Shown here: in pieces, positions 28,069 to 37,957 of the stretch
Layout: every line of letters begins with the position of its first letter
Position numbering within the stretch: position 1 is the first letter of the stretch
Origin: Promethearchaeota archaeon
Lineage (GTDB): Archaea; Asgardarchaeota; Lokiarchaeia; Sigyniarchaeales; SOKP01
DNA: 54,363 bases
Direction: 5' to 3'
Assembly: GCA_020343655.1 (NCBI GenBank)
Contig: CP070805.1
Location: 1-54,363 of the forward strand
Made by a program: the position numbers and the translations under genes
Notes under the pieces: generated by a model
The model's database searches: none
The model's input: only the letters and a program-made list of their open reading frames with translations
Told to the model about the DNA's origin: nothing

Positions 28069-28851
28069 GTGAGTTCAAGAGCAAAAAAACGCAAACCTAA
28101 ATTAAAGAAGGTAACTTTCCGAGATAAAAATTGGTACAAAATTTTAGCACCGCGCATTTTTAAAAACAAAGAAATTGGGGAAGTAATTGGAACAGAAAAT
28201 AACATAATCGGGAGAATTGTAGAAACTTTAATGTATGATTTTACTGGAGAATACAAAGACATTAGTCTAAAATTAAATTTCAAAATTGTTGAAGTTAATG
28301 AAGAGGCAAAGAAGTGCAATACGTTATTTCAAGGTCATAGTTACACAAATGATTATATAAGGTCATTGGTAAATAGAGGAAGTACAAAAATCCAAACAAT
28401 ACTTAATCTTACAACTAAAGATAAATATACTTTTCGTGTAACAATGATTGCTACAACAATTAGAAGAGCGAGGAGTAGTCAACAGATTTTAATTCGAAAA
28501 ATAGTGACTGAAATATTAAGGGAGTTTGCTAAAAGCTTGAATCATGAAAAATTTATTGCAGGAATGGTATATGGAGAATTTCAAAATCAAATCTTAAGGG
28601 TTGCTAAGACAATATATCCGTTATCAAATTCTGTGATAATAAAGAGTAAGTTAGTAACTATCCCCGAAGGAGGAGTAGACAAGGAAATTCCTGATGATCA
28701 ATTTGAAATTGTGGAAGTTGAGGTAAAAAGATCAAGAAAATCAGAAATAAAAAGATCTGAAAGAATCAACGTGAAAAAGCTTTCGCAATCTAAGAGTAAA
28801 ACTACGGAAGAAAGTAAAGAAGAAGAATCAAAAGAACCTATCACTGAATAA
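28069..28851 (+). CDS. rps3ae: Small-subunit ribosomal protein eS1 (S3Ae)
   Basis: 260 residues. N-terminal KKLKK-type basic start (RAKKRKPKLKKVTFRDKNWY), then KILAPRIFKNKEIGEVIGTE and the GRIVETLMYDFTGEYKDISL block diagnostic of eS1/S3Ae, a component of the 30S/40S platform shared by archaea and eukaryotes but not bacteria. The last ~40 residues are a Lys/Glu/Ser-rich tail probably disordered. Start codon GTG at 28069, preceded by GGAGG at ideal spacing. Confidence 0.95.
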   Translation: MSSRAKKRKPKLKKVTFRDKNWYKILAPRIFKNKEIGEVIGTENNIIGRIVETLMYDFTGEYKDISLKLNFKIVEVNEEAKKCNTLFQGHSYTNDYIRSLVNRGSTKIQTILNLTTKDKYTFRVTMIATTIRRARSSQQILIRKIVTEILREFAKSLNHEKFIAGMVYGEFQNQILRVAKTIYPLSNSVIIKSKLVTIPEGGVDKEIPDDQFEIVEVEVKRSRKSEIKRSERINVKKLSQSKSKTTEESKEEESKEPITE

Positions 28852-29005
28852 AACCTAAATAATATTTAAGCTCTAAAAGTTTAATACTCTTTAATATAAA
28901 ACATTAAATATTTGAAAATTAGTAAATTATTTACTTATATAAAAGATTTATATTTATAATCCAAATAATTCTTTTAGTTTTAATGGACTATTAACAGTGA
29001 TAATT

Positions 29006-30751
29006 ATGTCCTCTCAAGAAGGAAATAGGAATAATCCATACTCATTTGATGATTTTTTATTTGTTAGAGATCATTTCAATTACTACAAGGATGATGAGTT
29101 TTTACAAACTCTTGTTAAAAGATATGTTCCTCAAGATAAATTCGAAGAAATTGATAGAGATCTTCGTGCTCTTTCTGATTATGTTTCTTTTAGGTTTAGA
29201 AATCTTGCTGATAAAGCTAATGAACTTGAGAACAGAATAAAAGTTACGAAAGTTAAACATTTTGATGCACATAATCATCGGATTGATCGTATAGAACGAT
29301 GTTTAGAAACTGAAATTCTAGAACGTGAAGTATTTAGTCTTGGATTGTATGATCCAGCAAGAAATACTGCATGGAGTAGATTTATTAAAATGTATTTACT
29401 GTATGAAAACGGAGAAGCAGGTGTCATGTGTCCTGTTGCTTGTTCTCACGGAGCTATTGAAATAATGCAAAAGTATGAAAATGTGTTAAGTCCTGAAGCC
29501 AAAGATATTCTCAAACATATGAGGGATGGAAAAGAAGGAGAATATGCTAGGGGAGCACAATTTGTGAGCGAGATTCAAGGAGGAAGTGATGTTCCTGCTA
29601 ATCTTGTAGAAGCCGTGTTTGAGAAAGAAGAGGGATCAGATGGAATTTCAAATTGCTGGAGATTATATGGGCAAAAATTTTTCTGTTCTGCTACACATGC
29701 TGATTATGCTATAGTGACAGCAAAACCAAAAGGAGTAGAATCATCTACTAGAGTCGCCGCATTTGTAGTTCCTTCATGGCTTCCTGGTAATAAGGAGAGA
29801 GAAATCAGGAACTCTTTCACTATTGACAGGTTAAAACAAAAATTAGGAACAGCAGAATTACCTACTGCTGAAATTACTTATAATGGCGCAGTAGCATATC
29901 CCGTAGGACCTCTTGAAAAAGGTCTTGCTGACATTGTAGGAATAGTTCTATCATTATCCAGAGTTCATGTAGCTTTTGGAATGGCTGCTGGTGCTTTGCG
30001 AGTAGCTAGAGAAGCCCTATTATATTCACAATTTAGGACTGCTTTTGGCGTTCCCATTTCTTCATTTCCATTAATGATTAACCAAATCAATGATTTAGAC
30101 CATTTTTCTAAGAGAAGCGCTGCTGGATCGTTTAAAGTATATTCAGAATATATTCATTTTGGAGAAAAACTGATTAGTGGGATTAGAGAATTAGAAAAAA
30201 TAGAAAATATCGAGGAACGTAAACGTCGCTTTAGATTACGTGAACTAGTAATGCTACAAAAAATAGTAGTAGCCGATGAAACCCCAGCAATGATAAGAAA
30301 AGCAATTTCATTCTTTGGAGGGCATGGTATAATGGAAGATTTTTTATCATTTCCCCGACTCCATCGTGATTCACTGATTATGGAACTTTGGGAAGGCCCA
30401 CGGAATGTGCTATTAGCACAAATTCATCGGGATTTTCAGAGAGTAAAAGATTGGTATTCTGCTGATGAATTTTGCAGAGATTTGTTGAGAGGAGCAGATT
30501 CAGATCTTGTTGAAAAATATACATCAGAATTCTCTAGAATAATGTCTCATGATAGTCTTCTCCGAAATGATGAAGAAACTTTGGCAATTTGTAGGGATTG
30601 GGAAGAATTTTCTAATAATCTTTTCGTTGCTTACCAAGAACAGGCTCTTAGGGAACTTAACTATATAGGTAAACCATTGAAATTTTCAAAATTATTGCGC
30701 GAATTTAAAAAAAGAGAATCTCCAAAAGTGCAAGTGGAGATGATAGCTTAA
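29006..30751 (+). CDS. Acyl-CoA dehydrogenase family protein, AidB/ACAD11-like
   Basis: About 581 residues from the ATG at 29006 (an in-frame GTG lies at 28997). It has an N-terminal helical domain, then the flavin-binding middle domain: RGAQFVSEIQGGSDVPAN, LYGQKFFCSATHADYAIV, AFVVPSWLPG, RLKQKLGTAELPTAEI. The C-terminal helical domain includes FRTAFGVPISSFPLM and RLHRDSLIMELWEGPRNVLL. The order, the GGSDV motif and the longer-than-usual length resemble AidB/ACAD11-type enzymes more than classical short-chain dehydrogenases (~380 residues). The likely role is FAD-dependent oxidation of an acyl-CoA. TATA-like ACTTATATAAAAG lies ~60 bp upstream. Convergent with, and overlapping by 4 bp, the longin-like gene. 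Confidence 0.85.
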   Translation: MSSQEGNRNNPYSFDDFLFVRDHFNYYKDDEFLQTLVKRYVPQDKFEEIDRDLRALSDYVSFRFRNLADKANELENRIKVTKVKHFDAHNHRIDRIERCLETEILEREVFSLGLYDPARNTAWSRFIKMYLLYENGEAGVMCPVACSHGAIEIMQKYENVLSPEAKDILKHMRDGKEGEYARGAQFVSEIQGGSDVPANLVEAVFEKEEGSDGISNCWRLYGQKFFCSATHADYAIVTAKPKGVESSTRVAAFVVPSWLPGNKEREIRNSFTIDRLKQKLGTAELPTAEITYNGAVAYPVGPLEKGLADIVGIVLSLSRVHVAFGMAAGALRVAREALLYSQFRTAFGVPISSFPLMINQINDLDHFSKRSAAGSFKVYSEYIHFGEKLISGIRELEKIENIEERKRRFRLRELVMLQKIVVADETPAMIRKAISFFGGHGIMEDFLSFPRLHRDSLIMELWEGPRNVLLAQIHRDFQRVKDWYSADEFCRDLLRGADSDLVEKYTSEFSRIMSHDSLLRNDEETLAICRDWEEFSNNLFVAYQEQALRELNYIGKPLKFSKLLREFKKRESPKVQVEMIA

Positions 30752-31647
30752 TTTATTAGGTCAAAATCCTTTATAACATTATTAAGATATAAAATTAAAT
30801 GCTTGAAAGGCCTCAGATCGCCCGAGAAATCATCTTGAAAAGCCGAATCTAAAGACATCTTAGCCTTTAGTTTTTTAAAAATATCTTTGATTTTATAAAA
30901 ATTTCCTGTAGCGATAAAATCTAATGAGTATCCATTAATATTTCCAAAAAAGATAATCTTTTTACCAGCATTTTTTTCGGTATCTTGAATATGAATTTCT
31001 TTAATTTTTGTTTTGGCGCGAATTTGGGTATTCATAGATATTGTTGCTAATTTAGCAGAAAGATCAGAGCTAAATAATTCAATATTTTCATTTGTTTTTT
31101 CTCGCGCCAAGTTTCTCAAAAGAGTTTTATCATATAATTGAGAAATAATAGGCAATCCCTGGGCAGAGATACCTGCGTATAATAATGCATTATCTCCATT
31201 ATTATTTATTTTCTCATAGATTATTTCTTCTTCTAGTGGCTCTAGATATTTGTCTTTTAAATAATCTATTATTAAATTAATAACTTGTTTAAACGTTGGT
31301 TCTTCTGAATCAAATATTAATCTATCTAGATTATTGTATTGGATATTAACCTGCTTATTGAAATCTTCTAACATTTTAAAAGCTTCTAGAGACCCTACAT
31401 TAAAATTACCTACACTACAAAAGAATAAATTTTGACCTGCTTTTGTAACAGCGTGTTCGACAATAATCCTTTCTCTGCCTATTTTTTTATTCTTTAAGCA
31501 TATTTTTTTTAATCGCCATGTATTCCTAGGATTAATACTCCTAAGTAGCTTCTCGACAAATAGTACTATCTCAAAAGCATTATATTTTTTTTCATCTGAA
31601 CAATACAAAATTTTATCTTCTAAAATAATAGAATAAGCCGAGATCAT
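30748..31647 (-). CDS. Putative longin/roadblock-like two-domain protein
   Basis: 299 residues with no signal peptide or TM. The N-terminal ~110 residues (MISAYSIILEDKILYCSDE, RIIVEHAVTKAGQNLFFCSVG) show the beta-beta-alpha-beta-beta-beta-alpha alternation of a longin fold, like small adaptin subunits. A linker is followed by a second alpha/beta module that starts ALLYAGISAQGLPIISQL, continues with a helix (SSDLSAKLATISM), strands IHIQ, KIIFFGNINGYSLDFIATGN and a terminal helix, consistent with roadblock/LC7. Asgard genomes are rich in such domains, which accompany small GTPases. This is inference from predicted secondary-structure rhythm. A structure prediction would settle it. Confidence 0.45.
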   Translation of the reverse strand: MISAYSIILEDKILYCSDEKKYNAFEIVLFVEKLLRSINPRNTWRLKKICLKNKKIGRERIIVEHAVTKAGQNLFFCSVGNFNVGSLEAFKMLEDFNKQVNIQYNNLDRLIFDSEEPTFKQVINLIIDYLKDKYLEPLEEEIIYEKINNNGDNALLYAGISAQGLPIISQLYDKTLLRNLAREKTNENIELFSSDLSAKLATISMNTQIRAKTKIKEIHIQDTEKNAGKKIIFFGNINGYSLDFIATGNFYKIKDIFKKLKAKMSLDSAFQDDFSGDLRPFKHLILYLNNVIKDFDLIN

Positions 31648-31829
31648 GGGAAAAACTTCAAGAAGGCAAAAAGTTAATTAATTAGCTTTTATTATTGAGA
31701 AAATTATCTAATATATTAATTATTTTTGATTTAAAAATATGACATAATTTAAGGTTAAAATACAAATTTTGCTCTTATAGCATTATATTAAAATCATAAA
31801 TTAATTGCAAGAAGAAATAGGGAAGAAAA

Positions 31830-33809
31830 ATGGATTTAAACAAACTTATCGATGTGGTTTTATCTGAGGTTAATGGTAAGAGAGCATGGGAATGGGTAGC
31901 ACATATTTCTCAGTTCAATAGAATTCAAGCATCTAAAGGTTATCATCAGGCAGCCGAGTTGATAATAAAGGAGTTGAAATTATCAGGTTTTAAGGATGTT
32001 GAGTTATTCACCTCCCCGGCTGATGGAAAAACTAAAACATGGGGCAATACCCCTTCATTTCAATGGGATATATACTCAAGTGAGTTATGGATTGTTGATC
32101 CTGTTAAAGAAAAACTCTGCGATTACCAAAAAACTCCATTATCTGTTATAACGCATTCTAAATCTTGTGATATTGAAGCAGAAGTAATTGATGTGGGAAA
32201 AGAAATATCTCTAGAGGATTTAAAAAATATTGATGTTAAAGGAAAAATAATTATGATCTCAGGTTTGGTGTATCTTTATTATGATATTTTAGAAAATTCC
32301 GGGGCCATTGGTGTGATATATTATCCTGATTTAGAACGAGCAGGCAAAGAATTGGATAAAATCATTTATAATGGATTATTCACTACTCAAGAGCGAATGT
32401 CAAAGGCATTATTTGGATTTAGTATTAGTTACAAACAAGCAATTCGTTTAAAAGAATTAATGGAAAAAGGTCCTATTAAATTACATGCAAAAATCGAATC
32501 AGAATTTTCAGAGGGAAATTTAGAGGTTGTTTCTACATCAATAAAAGGCAATGAATATCCAGAAGAAGAAATTATCTTAATTGCCCACCTTTGTCATCCT
32601 GTTGCTTGTGCCAATGATAATGCGAGCGGATCAGCAGGATTATTAGAATTAGCTTGTAGTTTTTTAAGATCTATAAAAAATAATCTGATTAAACCTCCTA
32701 AAAGAACATTAAGATTTCTTTGGGTACCAGAAATTATTGGAACCCTTCCTTGGGCTAAAAAAAATGAAGATGTTATAAAGAAGGCTGTATGTTGCATTAA
32801 TTTAGATATGATTGGGGAGCATAGGAACAAAATTGGAAATCCTCTGATTATCTATAAAGCACCTTATTCAACTCCATCTATTTTAAATGATATAGTAGGT
32901 TTCTTTACTACATTAATTGCCGATCACCCTAAGGGAATTGCAGTTAACGGATCAATTGCCCCATTAAGTTTTAGATTGAAAGCACATGATGGGGGAAGTG
33001 ATCATTCAATTTTTAATGATACACATTTTGGTATTCCATCAATAATGCTAAATCACGATGATCCATACTATCACTCATCAATGGATACTATAGAATTCTG
33101 TGATTCTTCGGAACTCCAACGAGTGATTAGTATAGCAGCATGTACGGCATATACTTTTGCTAATCTTGATAATGATTTGATAACCACCTTTTTACCTATT
33201 ATACATGAGGGTTTCTACAATAGAATGGGTAAAGCAATACATATTTTAGATAGATTAGTTTTTGAAGATATAGGAAATGATGTTATAGATGATCAGGCAA
33301 AATTTGACGAAAAGATCGCTTTAATCTACGATTTAATTAAAACATTTATTGAATATGAGAGTAGTGTTATTGAATCATTATTTAAATTTAATCACAATTT
33401 GAGAGATAGTAGATTCTTAAAATATGTGGAAGAGGAAAAAAATAATTGGTTAAATATTCAAAAGCAGAGATGTGTAACATTATTAGAATCAAATAATAAT
33501 ATTATTTCAAGCTTAGAAAAGCCTGAATTATTGTATTCCTCTCAATATCTCAAAAATTATGAAGGAATAATTACCCTCAGAAAACTTGTTCAAGTTTCAA
33601 AGAAGCCTATTTTCAAGGATTTTATCAAAAAAATACCATACATATTTCTTGGTCCTATACATGAATTGCTAAACTTGTTGAATAAAGGATTTAATGTATT
33701 AAGAATTTGTAGTTATTTAACTCTTCAATATGAGCAGATAATTTATCCTAGCACAATCCAGGAATTAATTGATTATCTAGAAGAACAAGGTTTTATAAAA
33801 AAGAGATAA
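31830..33809 (+). CDS. M28-like aminopeptidase-domain protein (DUF4910/DUF2172 type) with C-terminal winged helix
   Basis: 659 residues. An inserted PA-like region (about residues 95-190: IDVGKEISLEDLKNIDVKGK, IIMISGLVYLYYDI) sits inside a di-zinc peptidase core: IAHLCHPVACANDNASGSAG, RFLWVPEIIGTLPW, INLDMIGEHRNKIG, DGGSDHSIFND, and the late His in HDDPYYHSSMDT. The usual His/Asp/Glu metal ligands can be placed in these blocks. The last ~70 residues (LLNLLNKGFNVLRICSYL, QELIDYLEEQGFIKK) look like a winged-helix domain, an architecture known for the DUF4910 group. No signal peptide, so cytoplasmic. The physiological peptide or sugar-peptide substrate is unknown. Confidence 0.75.
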   Translation: MDLNKLIDVVLSEVNGKRAWEWVAHISQFNRIQASKGYHQAAELIIKELKLSGFKDVELFTSPADGKTKTWGNTPSFQWDIYSSELWIVDPVKEKLCDYQKTPLSVITHSKSCDIEAEVIDVGKEISLEDLKNIDVKGKIIMISGLVYLYYDILENSGAIGVIYYPDLERAGKELDKIIYNGLFTTQERMSKALFGFSISYKQAIRLKELMEKGPIKLHAKIESEFSEGNLEVVSTSIKGNEYPEEEIILIAHLCHPVACANDNASGSAGLLELACSFLRSIKNNLIKPPKRTLRFLWVPEIIGTLPWAKKNEDVIKKAVCCINLDMIGEHRNKIGNPLIIYKAPYSTPSILNDIVGFFTTLIADHPKGIAVNGSIAPLSFRLKAHDGGSDHSIFNDTHFGIPSIMLNHDDPYYHSSMDTIEFCDSSELQRVISIAACTAYTFANLDNDLITTFLPIIHEGFYNRMGKAIHILDRLVFEDIGNDVIDDQAKFDEKIALIYDLIKTFIEYESSVIESLFKFNHNLRDSRFLKYVEEEKNNWLNIQKQRCVTLLESNNNIISSLEKPELLYSSQYLKNYEGIITLRKLVQVSKKPIFKDFIKKIPYIFLGPIHELLNLLNKGFNVLRICSYLTLQYEQIIYPSTIQELIDYLEEQGFIKKR

Positions 33810-33963
33810 ATTAATGTCTATAAAAGAAATAATTGTAGGAAAATGATTAAGTTATAATGTTGGTGAAGATAGTTAAAAAACTTTCCTTACAAATGAAACT
33901 TTCAAATAAATTTTATTAGAATTAATACCATTTAAAATTTAAATATTGATTATCGATTTAAAT

Positions 33964-34770
33964 ATGGATAAATTAAAAGAAATAGATAAAGAAAGTATCA
34001 AAAAGGCAGCAAATCTATTGGTAAAAGCAAAAAATGCAATAGTGTTAACTGGTGCGGGGATTTCAACAGAGTCGGGTATTCCAGATTTTAGAGGAGAAGG
34101 CGGAATTTGGGAAAAATATGAACCAGAAATTTATGGAGATATTCAAGCTTTCTTAAAGGATCCATCAAAGTTCTGGCAAATGGCTGAAGATATCGCCCCA
34201 ACTTTATTTAACGCAAAACCAAATCCAGGGCATTATTCAATTGCAGAACTTGAAAAAATGAATATTATTAAGGCAGTTATTACGCAAAATATTGATGAAT
34301 TACATCAAAAAGCAGGTACTGTGATTGTGTATGAAGTCCATGGTAATATAAATAGATTTACCTGTTTAGGATGCCGTGCAAGCTATAATAAAGAACAATT
34401 GTTACGTAAATTAAAGAGAGAAAAAAATTTACAACCTTTATGTGATTTTTGTGCAGCGCCTTTAAAACCATCAGTTGTATTATTTGGAGAAAATTTACCT
34501 AATTTTGAAAAATATATGTCAATAGATTTAGCGAAAAAAGCAGATATTATGTTAATAGCAGGATCTTCACTAATGGTGGCACCTATTTGTGATTTACCAT
34601 TATATACTTTACGCAATGGTGGAAAAATAATAATCTTAAATGATGAACCAACTTATCTAGATAAAAGAGCAGAAATTGTAATTAATAATAAAACGGGAGT
34701 AGTTTTACCATTGATATTGAAAAAAATAAAAAAAATTCAAGCAAATTTTGAATCAAAAACTCATAATTAA
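33964..34770 (+). CDS. cobB: Sir2-family NAD-dependent protein deacylase
   Basis: About 268 residues from the ATG at 33964 (a TTG at 33946 is in frame). NAD-binding GAGISTESGIPDFRGEGGIW, active-site TQNIDELHQKAGT and the catalytic His in VYEVHGNINRFTC are present. The four structural zinc cysteines are in CLGC and CDFC, followed by KPSVVLFGENLP and the GSSLMV motif, so the enzyme is complete. It removes acyl groups from lysines with NAD+ consumption. It precedes the radical SAM gene by 24 bp, suggesting cotranscription. Confidence 0.95.
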   Translation: MDKLKEIDKESIKKAANLLVKAKNAIVLTGAGISTESGIPDFRGEGGIWEKYEPEIYGDIQAFLKDPSKFWQMAEDIAPTLFNAKPNPGHYSIAELEKMNIIKAVITQNIDELHQKAGTVIVYEVHGNINRFTCLGCRASYNKEQLLRKLKREKNLQPLCDFCAAPLKPSVVLFGENLPNFEKYMSIDLAKKADIMLIAGSSLMVAPICDLPLYTLRNGGKIIILNDEPTYLDKRAEIVINNKTGVVLPLILKKIKKIQANFESKTHN

Positions 34771-34794
34771 ATGAACTTTTAAGGACATTTATTC

Positions 34795-36375
34795 ATGATT
34801 AGCGAGAATTTTATTGTAAAAGATTGGAGAAAAATTGATTTTTCATTCGGTTTAGTTTATCCAAATGTTTATAAACTCGGAATGTCCTCCTATTCTATTA
34901 GACTTCTTTATTTTTTAATAAATTCTTTTGAAAATATTGTTTGCGAACGAATATTTTTACCTGATAACTTAAAATTAAAATTCCCAGCATCAAAAGATTA
35001 TTCTTCAAAAAATTATTTACGATCTCTTGAAAACAAAGTATTACCAGAGGAATTTGATATTCTCGGTTTCTCATTACATTATGAGAATGATTTTAAGAAT
35101 GTATTATGGATGTTAGAGAAAGCTGAGATTCCATTAACTTCTCAAGAGCGCCAGGAAGTCATTACCAAAAGCAAGGTTCAGTTACCAATAATAATTGGTG
35201 GTGGTCCTGTAGTTACCTCAAATCCAATACCATTAAGTAAAATTTTTGATGTTCTCTTTATTGGTGATGCAGAGCAAACTTTGAAATTGTTTTTAGAGAT
35301 ATTCCAAGTTTATAAGAATAGTAGAAAAAAACTTTTAGAAGAAATAAGTCAAATTGAAGGCATTTATATCCCTAAACTTAATAATAAAGCCAAAAGAGCT
35401 ATATTGAAAAATGTTGATGATTCCCCTAATCCTATTTTTCAATTAATATCTGAATCACCAGGAGAAAAATCTATTTTTGAAAAAAATTTTTTTGTAGAAG
35501 TAAATCGGGGCTGTCCATATCAGTGCAAATTTTGTATCTCTTCGTTTCATAATTACCCATTCAGAAACAGAAGTTTTGAAAACATCATAAATATTATCGA
35601 AAATGGTATAAAATACTCTAATTGTGAAACAATAAGCCTTATAGGATCTTGTGTATCATCCCATCCTAAATTTAAACAAATCTGTGAGTTCATAATCAAC
35701 ACAAAAAAACGATTAACAATCCCTTCAATTAGAATAGAGCATTTAACTCCAGACATAATTCAATTATTGGAGCAAGCAGATATTAAAACAATTACTATTG
35801 CACCAGAGGCGGGTTCAGAAAGTTTAAGATTTGCACTCGGAAAGATGATATCTAATGAGAAAATAATTAACGTTTTAACCCAAATTAGAAATTCCCAGAT
35901 TAGAAATGTAAAACTTTATTTTTTAATAGGCTTACCGGAAGAAAAGGAAGAAAATATAGAGGATATTATTAACTTATTGAAATCTTTGGATCAATTAGGC
36001 TTCGGTAGAAATTCATTGCGAGTAAACATTAATCCTTTTGTTCCAAAACTTAATACTCCTTATGAAAAGGAGATTTTCTTTTATTTGAAAGACAATATGC
36101 GTGATTTAGTAAAAAAATATCAAAAATTGGAAAGGGAGCTTAAAAAATTAAATACAACAAAATTAAAATTTAAAAATTTCAAATCAATTGTTAAGAATGC
36201 CAAGATTCAGACAATCTTCTCATTAGGGAATCAACAAGTTTCAGATTTACTTTTAAGCTATTATTCTAATGGTGCTACATTAGCGGCAATGCAAAAAGCT
36301 CAAAATGAATTAAATTTCTCTATAAATGAATATTTTTTAACAATTAAAGAATGTTATAGTCCCTGGATTATATAA
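34795..36375 (+). CDS. B12-binding-like radical SAM protein
   Basis: 526 residues. The 4Fe-4S signature is VNRGCPYQCKFCISS (CxxxCxxC) near residue 240. The N-terminal ~190 residues form a Rossmann-like domain (FGLVYPNVYKLGMSSYSIRL, FDILGFSLHYENDF, IIGGGPVVTSNPIPLSKIFD, FIGDAEQTLKLFLEI) as in cobalamin-binding radical SAM proteins of the YgiQ/TIGR03960-like group. The DxHxxG B12-binding motif is not visible, so cobalamin binding is doubtful. The C-terminal part contains the SAM-binding GSESLRFALGKMI and the LIGLPEEKEENIEDI motif. Substrate unknown. Probably cotranscribed with the sirtuin. Confidence 0.85.
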   Translation: MISENFIVKDWRKIDFSFGLVYPNVYKLGMSSYSIRLLYFLINSFENIVCERIFLPDNLKLKFPASKDYSSKNYLRSLENKVLPEEFDILGFSLHYENDFKNVLWMLEKAEIPLTSQERQEVITKSKVQLPIIIGGGPVVTSNPIPLSKIFDVLFIGDAEQTLKLFLEIFQVYKNSRKKLLEEISQIEGIYIPKLNNKAKRAILKNVDDSPNPIFQLISESPGEKSIFEKNFFVEVNRGCPYQCKFCISSFHNYPFRNRSFENIINIIENGIKYSNCETISLIGSCVSSHPKFKQICEFIINTKKRLTIPSIRIEHLTPDIIQLLEQADIKTITIAPEAGSESLRFALGKMISNEKIINVLTQIRNSQIRNVKLYFLIGLPEEKEENIEDIINLLKSLDQLGFGRNSLRVNINPFVPKLNTPYEKEIFFYLKDNMRDLVKKYQKLERELKKLNTTKLKFKNFKSIVKNAKIQTIFSLGNQQVSDLLLSYYSNGATLAAMQKAQNELNFSINEYFLTIKECYSPWII

Positions 36376-36409
36376 ATTGAAGAGAGACTAAATAAAAATA
36401 AAAAAAAAA

Positions 36410-36913
36410 TTAATCTATTTTCTTAAAAACTTTATTTACTGCTCCACAAACAGGGCATTTATCAGGAGGTTTTCCTTCATGAGTATATCCACAAACAGGA
36501 CATATGTATATATCATTTTTTTCTAAATCTTTACCATTTTCAACTGCTTCAAGAGCGGCAGCATAAAGTTTGTGGTGAACCATCTCTACTTCATTAGCAT
36601 AATTGAATGTTCGTTCTGCATCCTTGTTATTTTCATTCTTTGCAGCTTCAAGGAACTCAGGATACATTTTAGTAAATTCATAATGTTCACCTTCAATTGC
36701 ACCTTGTATATTTTCTTTTGTAGATTTAATTCCTCCAAGAACTCTGAGGTGATTATGAGCATGTACAGTTTCTGCGGCTGCGGCGGCTCTAAATACCTTT
36801 GCTACTTGAGGGAATCCTTCCTTATCTGCCTTTTCAGCAAAAGCCAAGTATTTACGATTTGCTTGAGACTCTCCGGCAAATGCTGTTTTTAGACTTTCTT
36901 CTGTTTTTGACAT
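36410..36913 (-). CDS. rbr: Rubrerythrin
   Basis: 167 residues. An N-terminal ferritin-like four-helix di-iron domain contains the metal-binding E...EAN/ExxH elements (FAGESQANRKYLAFAEKAD, AAAETVHAHNH, IEGEHYEFTKMYPEF, EVEMVHHKLY). A C-terminal rubredoxin-like Fe(SCys)4 domain follows, ICPVCGYTHEGKPPDKCPVC. It is a peroxide reductase typical of anaerobes, which fits a strict anaerobe. The last seven residues are basic. It is convergent with the radical SAM gene, with only 34 bp between the stops. Confidence 0.97.
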   Translation of the reverse strand: MSKTEESLKTAFAGESQANRKYLAFAEKADKEGFPQVAKVFRAAAAAETVHAHNHLRVLGGIKSTKENIQGAIEGEHYEFTKMYPEFLEAAKNENNKDAERTFNYANEVEMVHHKLYAAALEAVENGKDLEKNDIYICPVCGYTHEGKPPDKCPVCGAVNKVFKKID

Positions 36914-37084
36914 ATATTTTTCACTTTTTATTAAATTTATATTTGAAAATTATATTTAGATATTTTTTAACTTAGTTTTTATAGATCATAAATTTTCTTT
37001 GAAATTTTATGATTTCTGAGTTTTAATTAAGGCATTAAAGTTTAAATTCTTAAACAATTGAATTTAGATCCAAATTTTTTTTAT

Positions 37085-37891
37085 TTAATGCTGATTTGAA
37101 ATCATTCTTTTTACAGAATCTACAGTTCGAGTTAAAAGATGTTCTGCCATTCCAAATTTTACGTGTGAATCAAAAACTAAAATTATAAAATATTTATTTT
37201 GAACATATTCTGAAAAAATGAATCTTCTATCCTCAAATGTATAAAATAATTTTAAAATAGAATTATTACAGATTTTCACGCGGAATTCAACTTCCTTTAA
37301 AAAATTTTTCAAATCTAATTTACTGTATGATGAATATATCACTTTTCCTCCATCAGTTAAAAAAATTATTCCATCAATTTCGTTAATAGATAATATTTGT
37401 TTCATATATTCTAAAATATGTTCTTCAATTTTTAAGTTAAATTCGCTACTAAAACTGTCATCAATAATATTGTCAATTATTGCATTTAATTCACCATCAT
37501 AAACAATTTCTGAATCTATATTAATTTTCTTTTTTCTTATATAAGCAGTAAGTCTATTATTAATCTTTGAAACAGCCTCTTCCAAAAAGTTCTCGTTTTC
37601 AATTGTATCACACAAAAAATTATAATTTAAAGATCCTTTCTCAAAAATAACAAACTTTACATCACCCATTTCTATTTTTTTAAATCGCTTCCCAATCATT
37701 TCTTTAGAAAAGGACATTAAAGCTGTAATGAAGGGAGAGACTAAATTTTTTTCCACTTTAAAATAATCTGTAAAGCTTTTACCATAAAAACATATACCGG
37801 ATCTATTATAAATGAAAAGATTATGTATATCTATATTTTCATAAAATCTCTTAATCTTTGAAGGTAATGGTATTTGGTTTTGTATACTCAT
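37085..37891 (-). CDS. Putative longin plus roadblock/LC7-like protein
   Basis: 268 residues, soluble. The N-terminal half starts with LFIYNRSGICFYGKSF, followed by VSPFITALMSFSKEMIGKRF, then strands (IEMGDVKFVIFEKGSLNYNF) and a closing helix (FLEEAVSKINNRLTAYIRK). That is the strand-strand-helix-strand-strand-helix order expected of longin domains. The C-terminal half (ILEYMKQILSINEIDGIIFL, TDGGKVIYSS, VEFRVKI, FEDRRFIFSEYVQNKYFIIL, HLLTRTVDSVKRMI) looks like a roadblock module. Proteins of this type in Asgard archaea are thought to be partners of small GTPases. Identity rests on pattern only. Confidence 0.5.
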   Translation of the reverse strand: MSIQNQIPLPSKIKRFYENIDIHNLFIYNRSGICFYGKSFTDYFKVEKNLVSPFITALMSFSKEMIGKRFKKIEMGDVKFVIFEKGSLNYNFLCDTIENENFLEEAVSKINNRLTAYIRKKKINIDSEIVYDGELNAIIDNIIDDSFSSEFNLKIEEHILEYMKQILSINEIDGIIFLTDGGKVIYSSYSKLDLKNFLKEVEFRVKICNNSILKLFYTFEDRRFIFSEYVQNKYFIILVFDSHVKFGMAEHLLTRTVDSVKRMISNQH

Positions 37892-37957
37892 GATAAGTTA
37901 TTAAAAAACAACTATAAAAAGCACAAACATTTAAGGATTAATCCGATTTCAAATATA

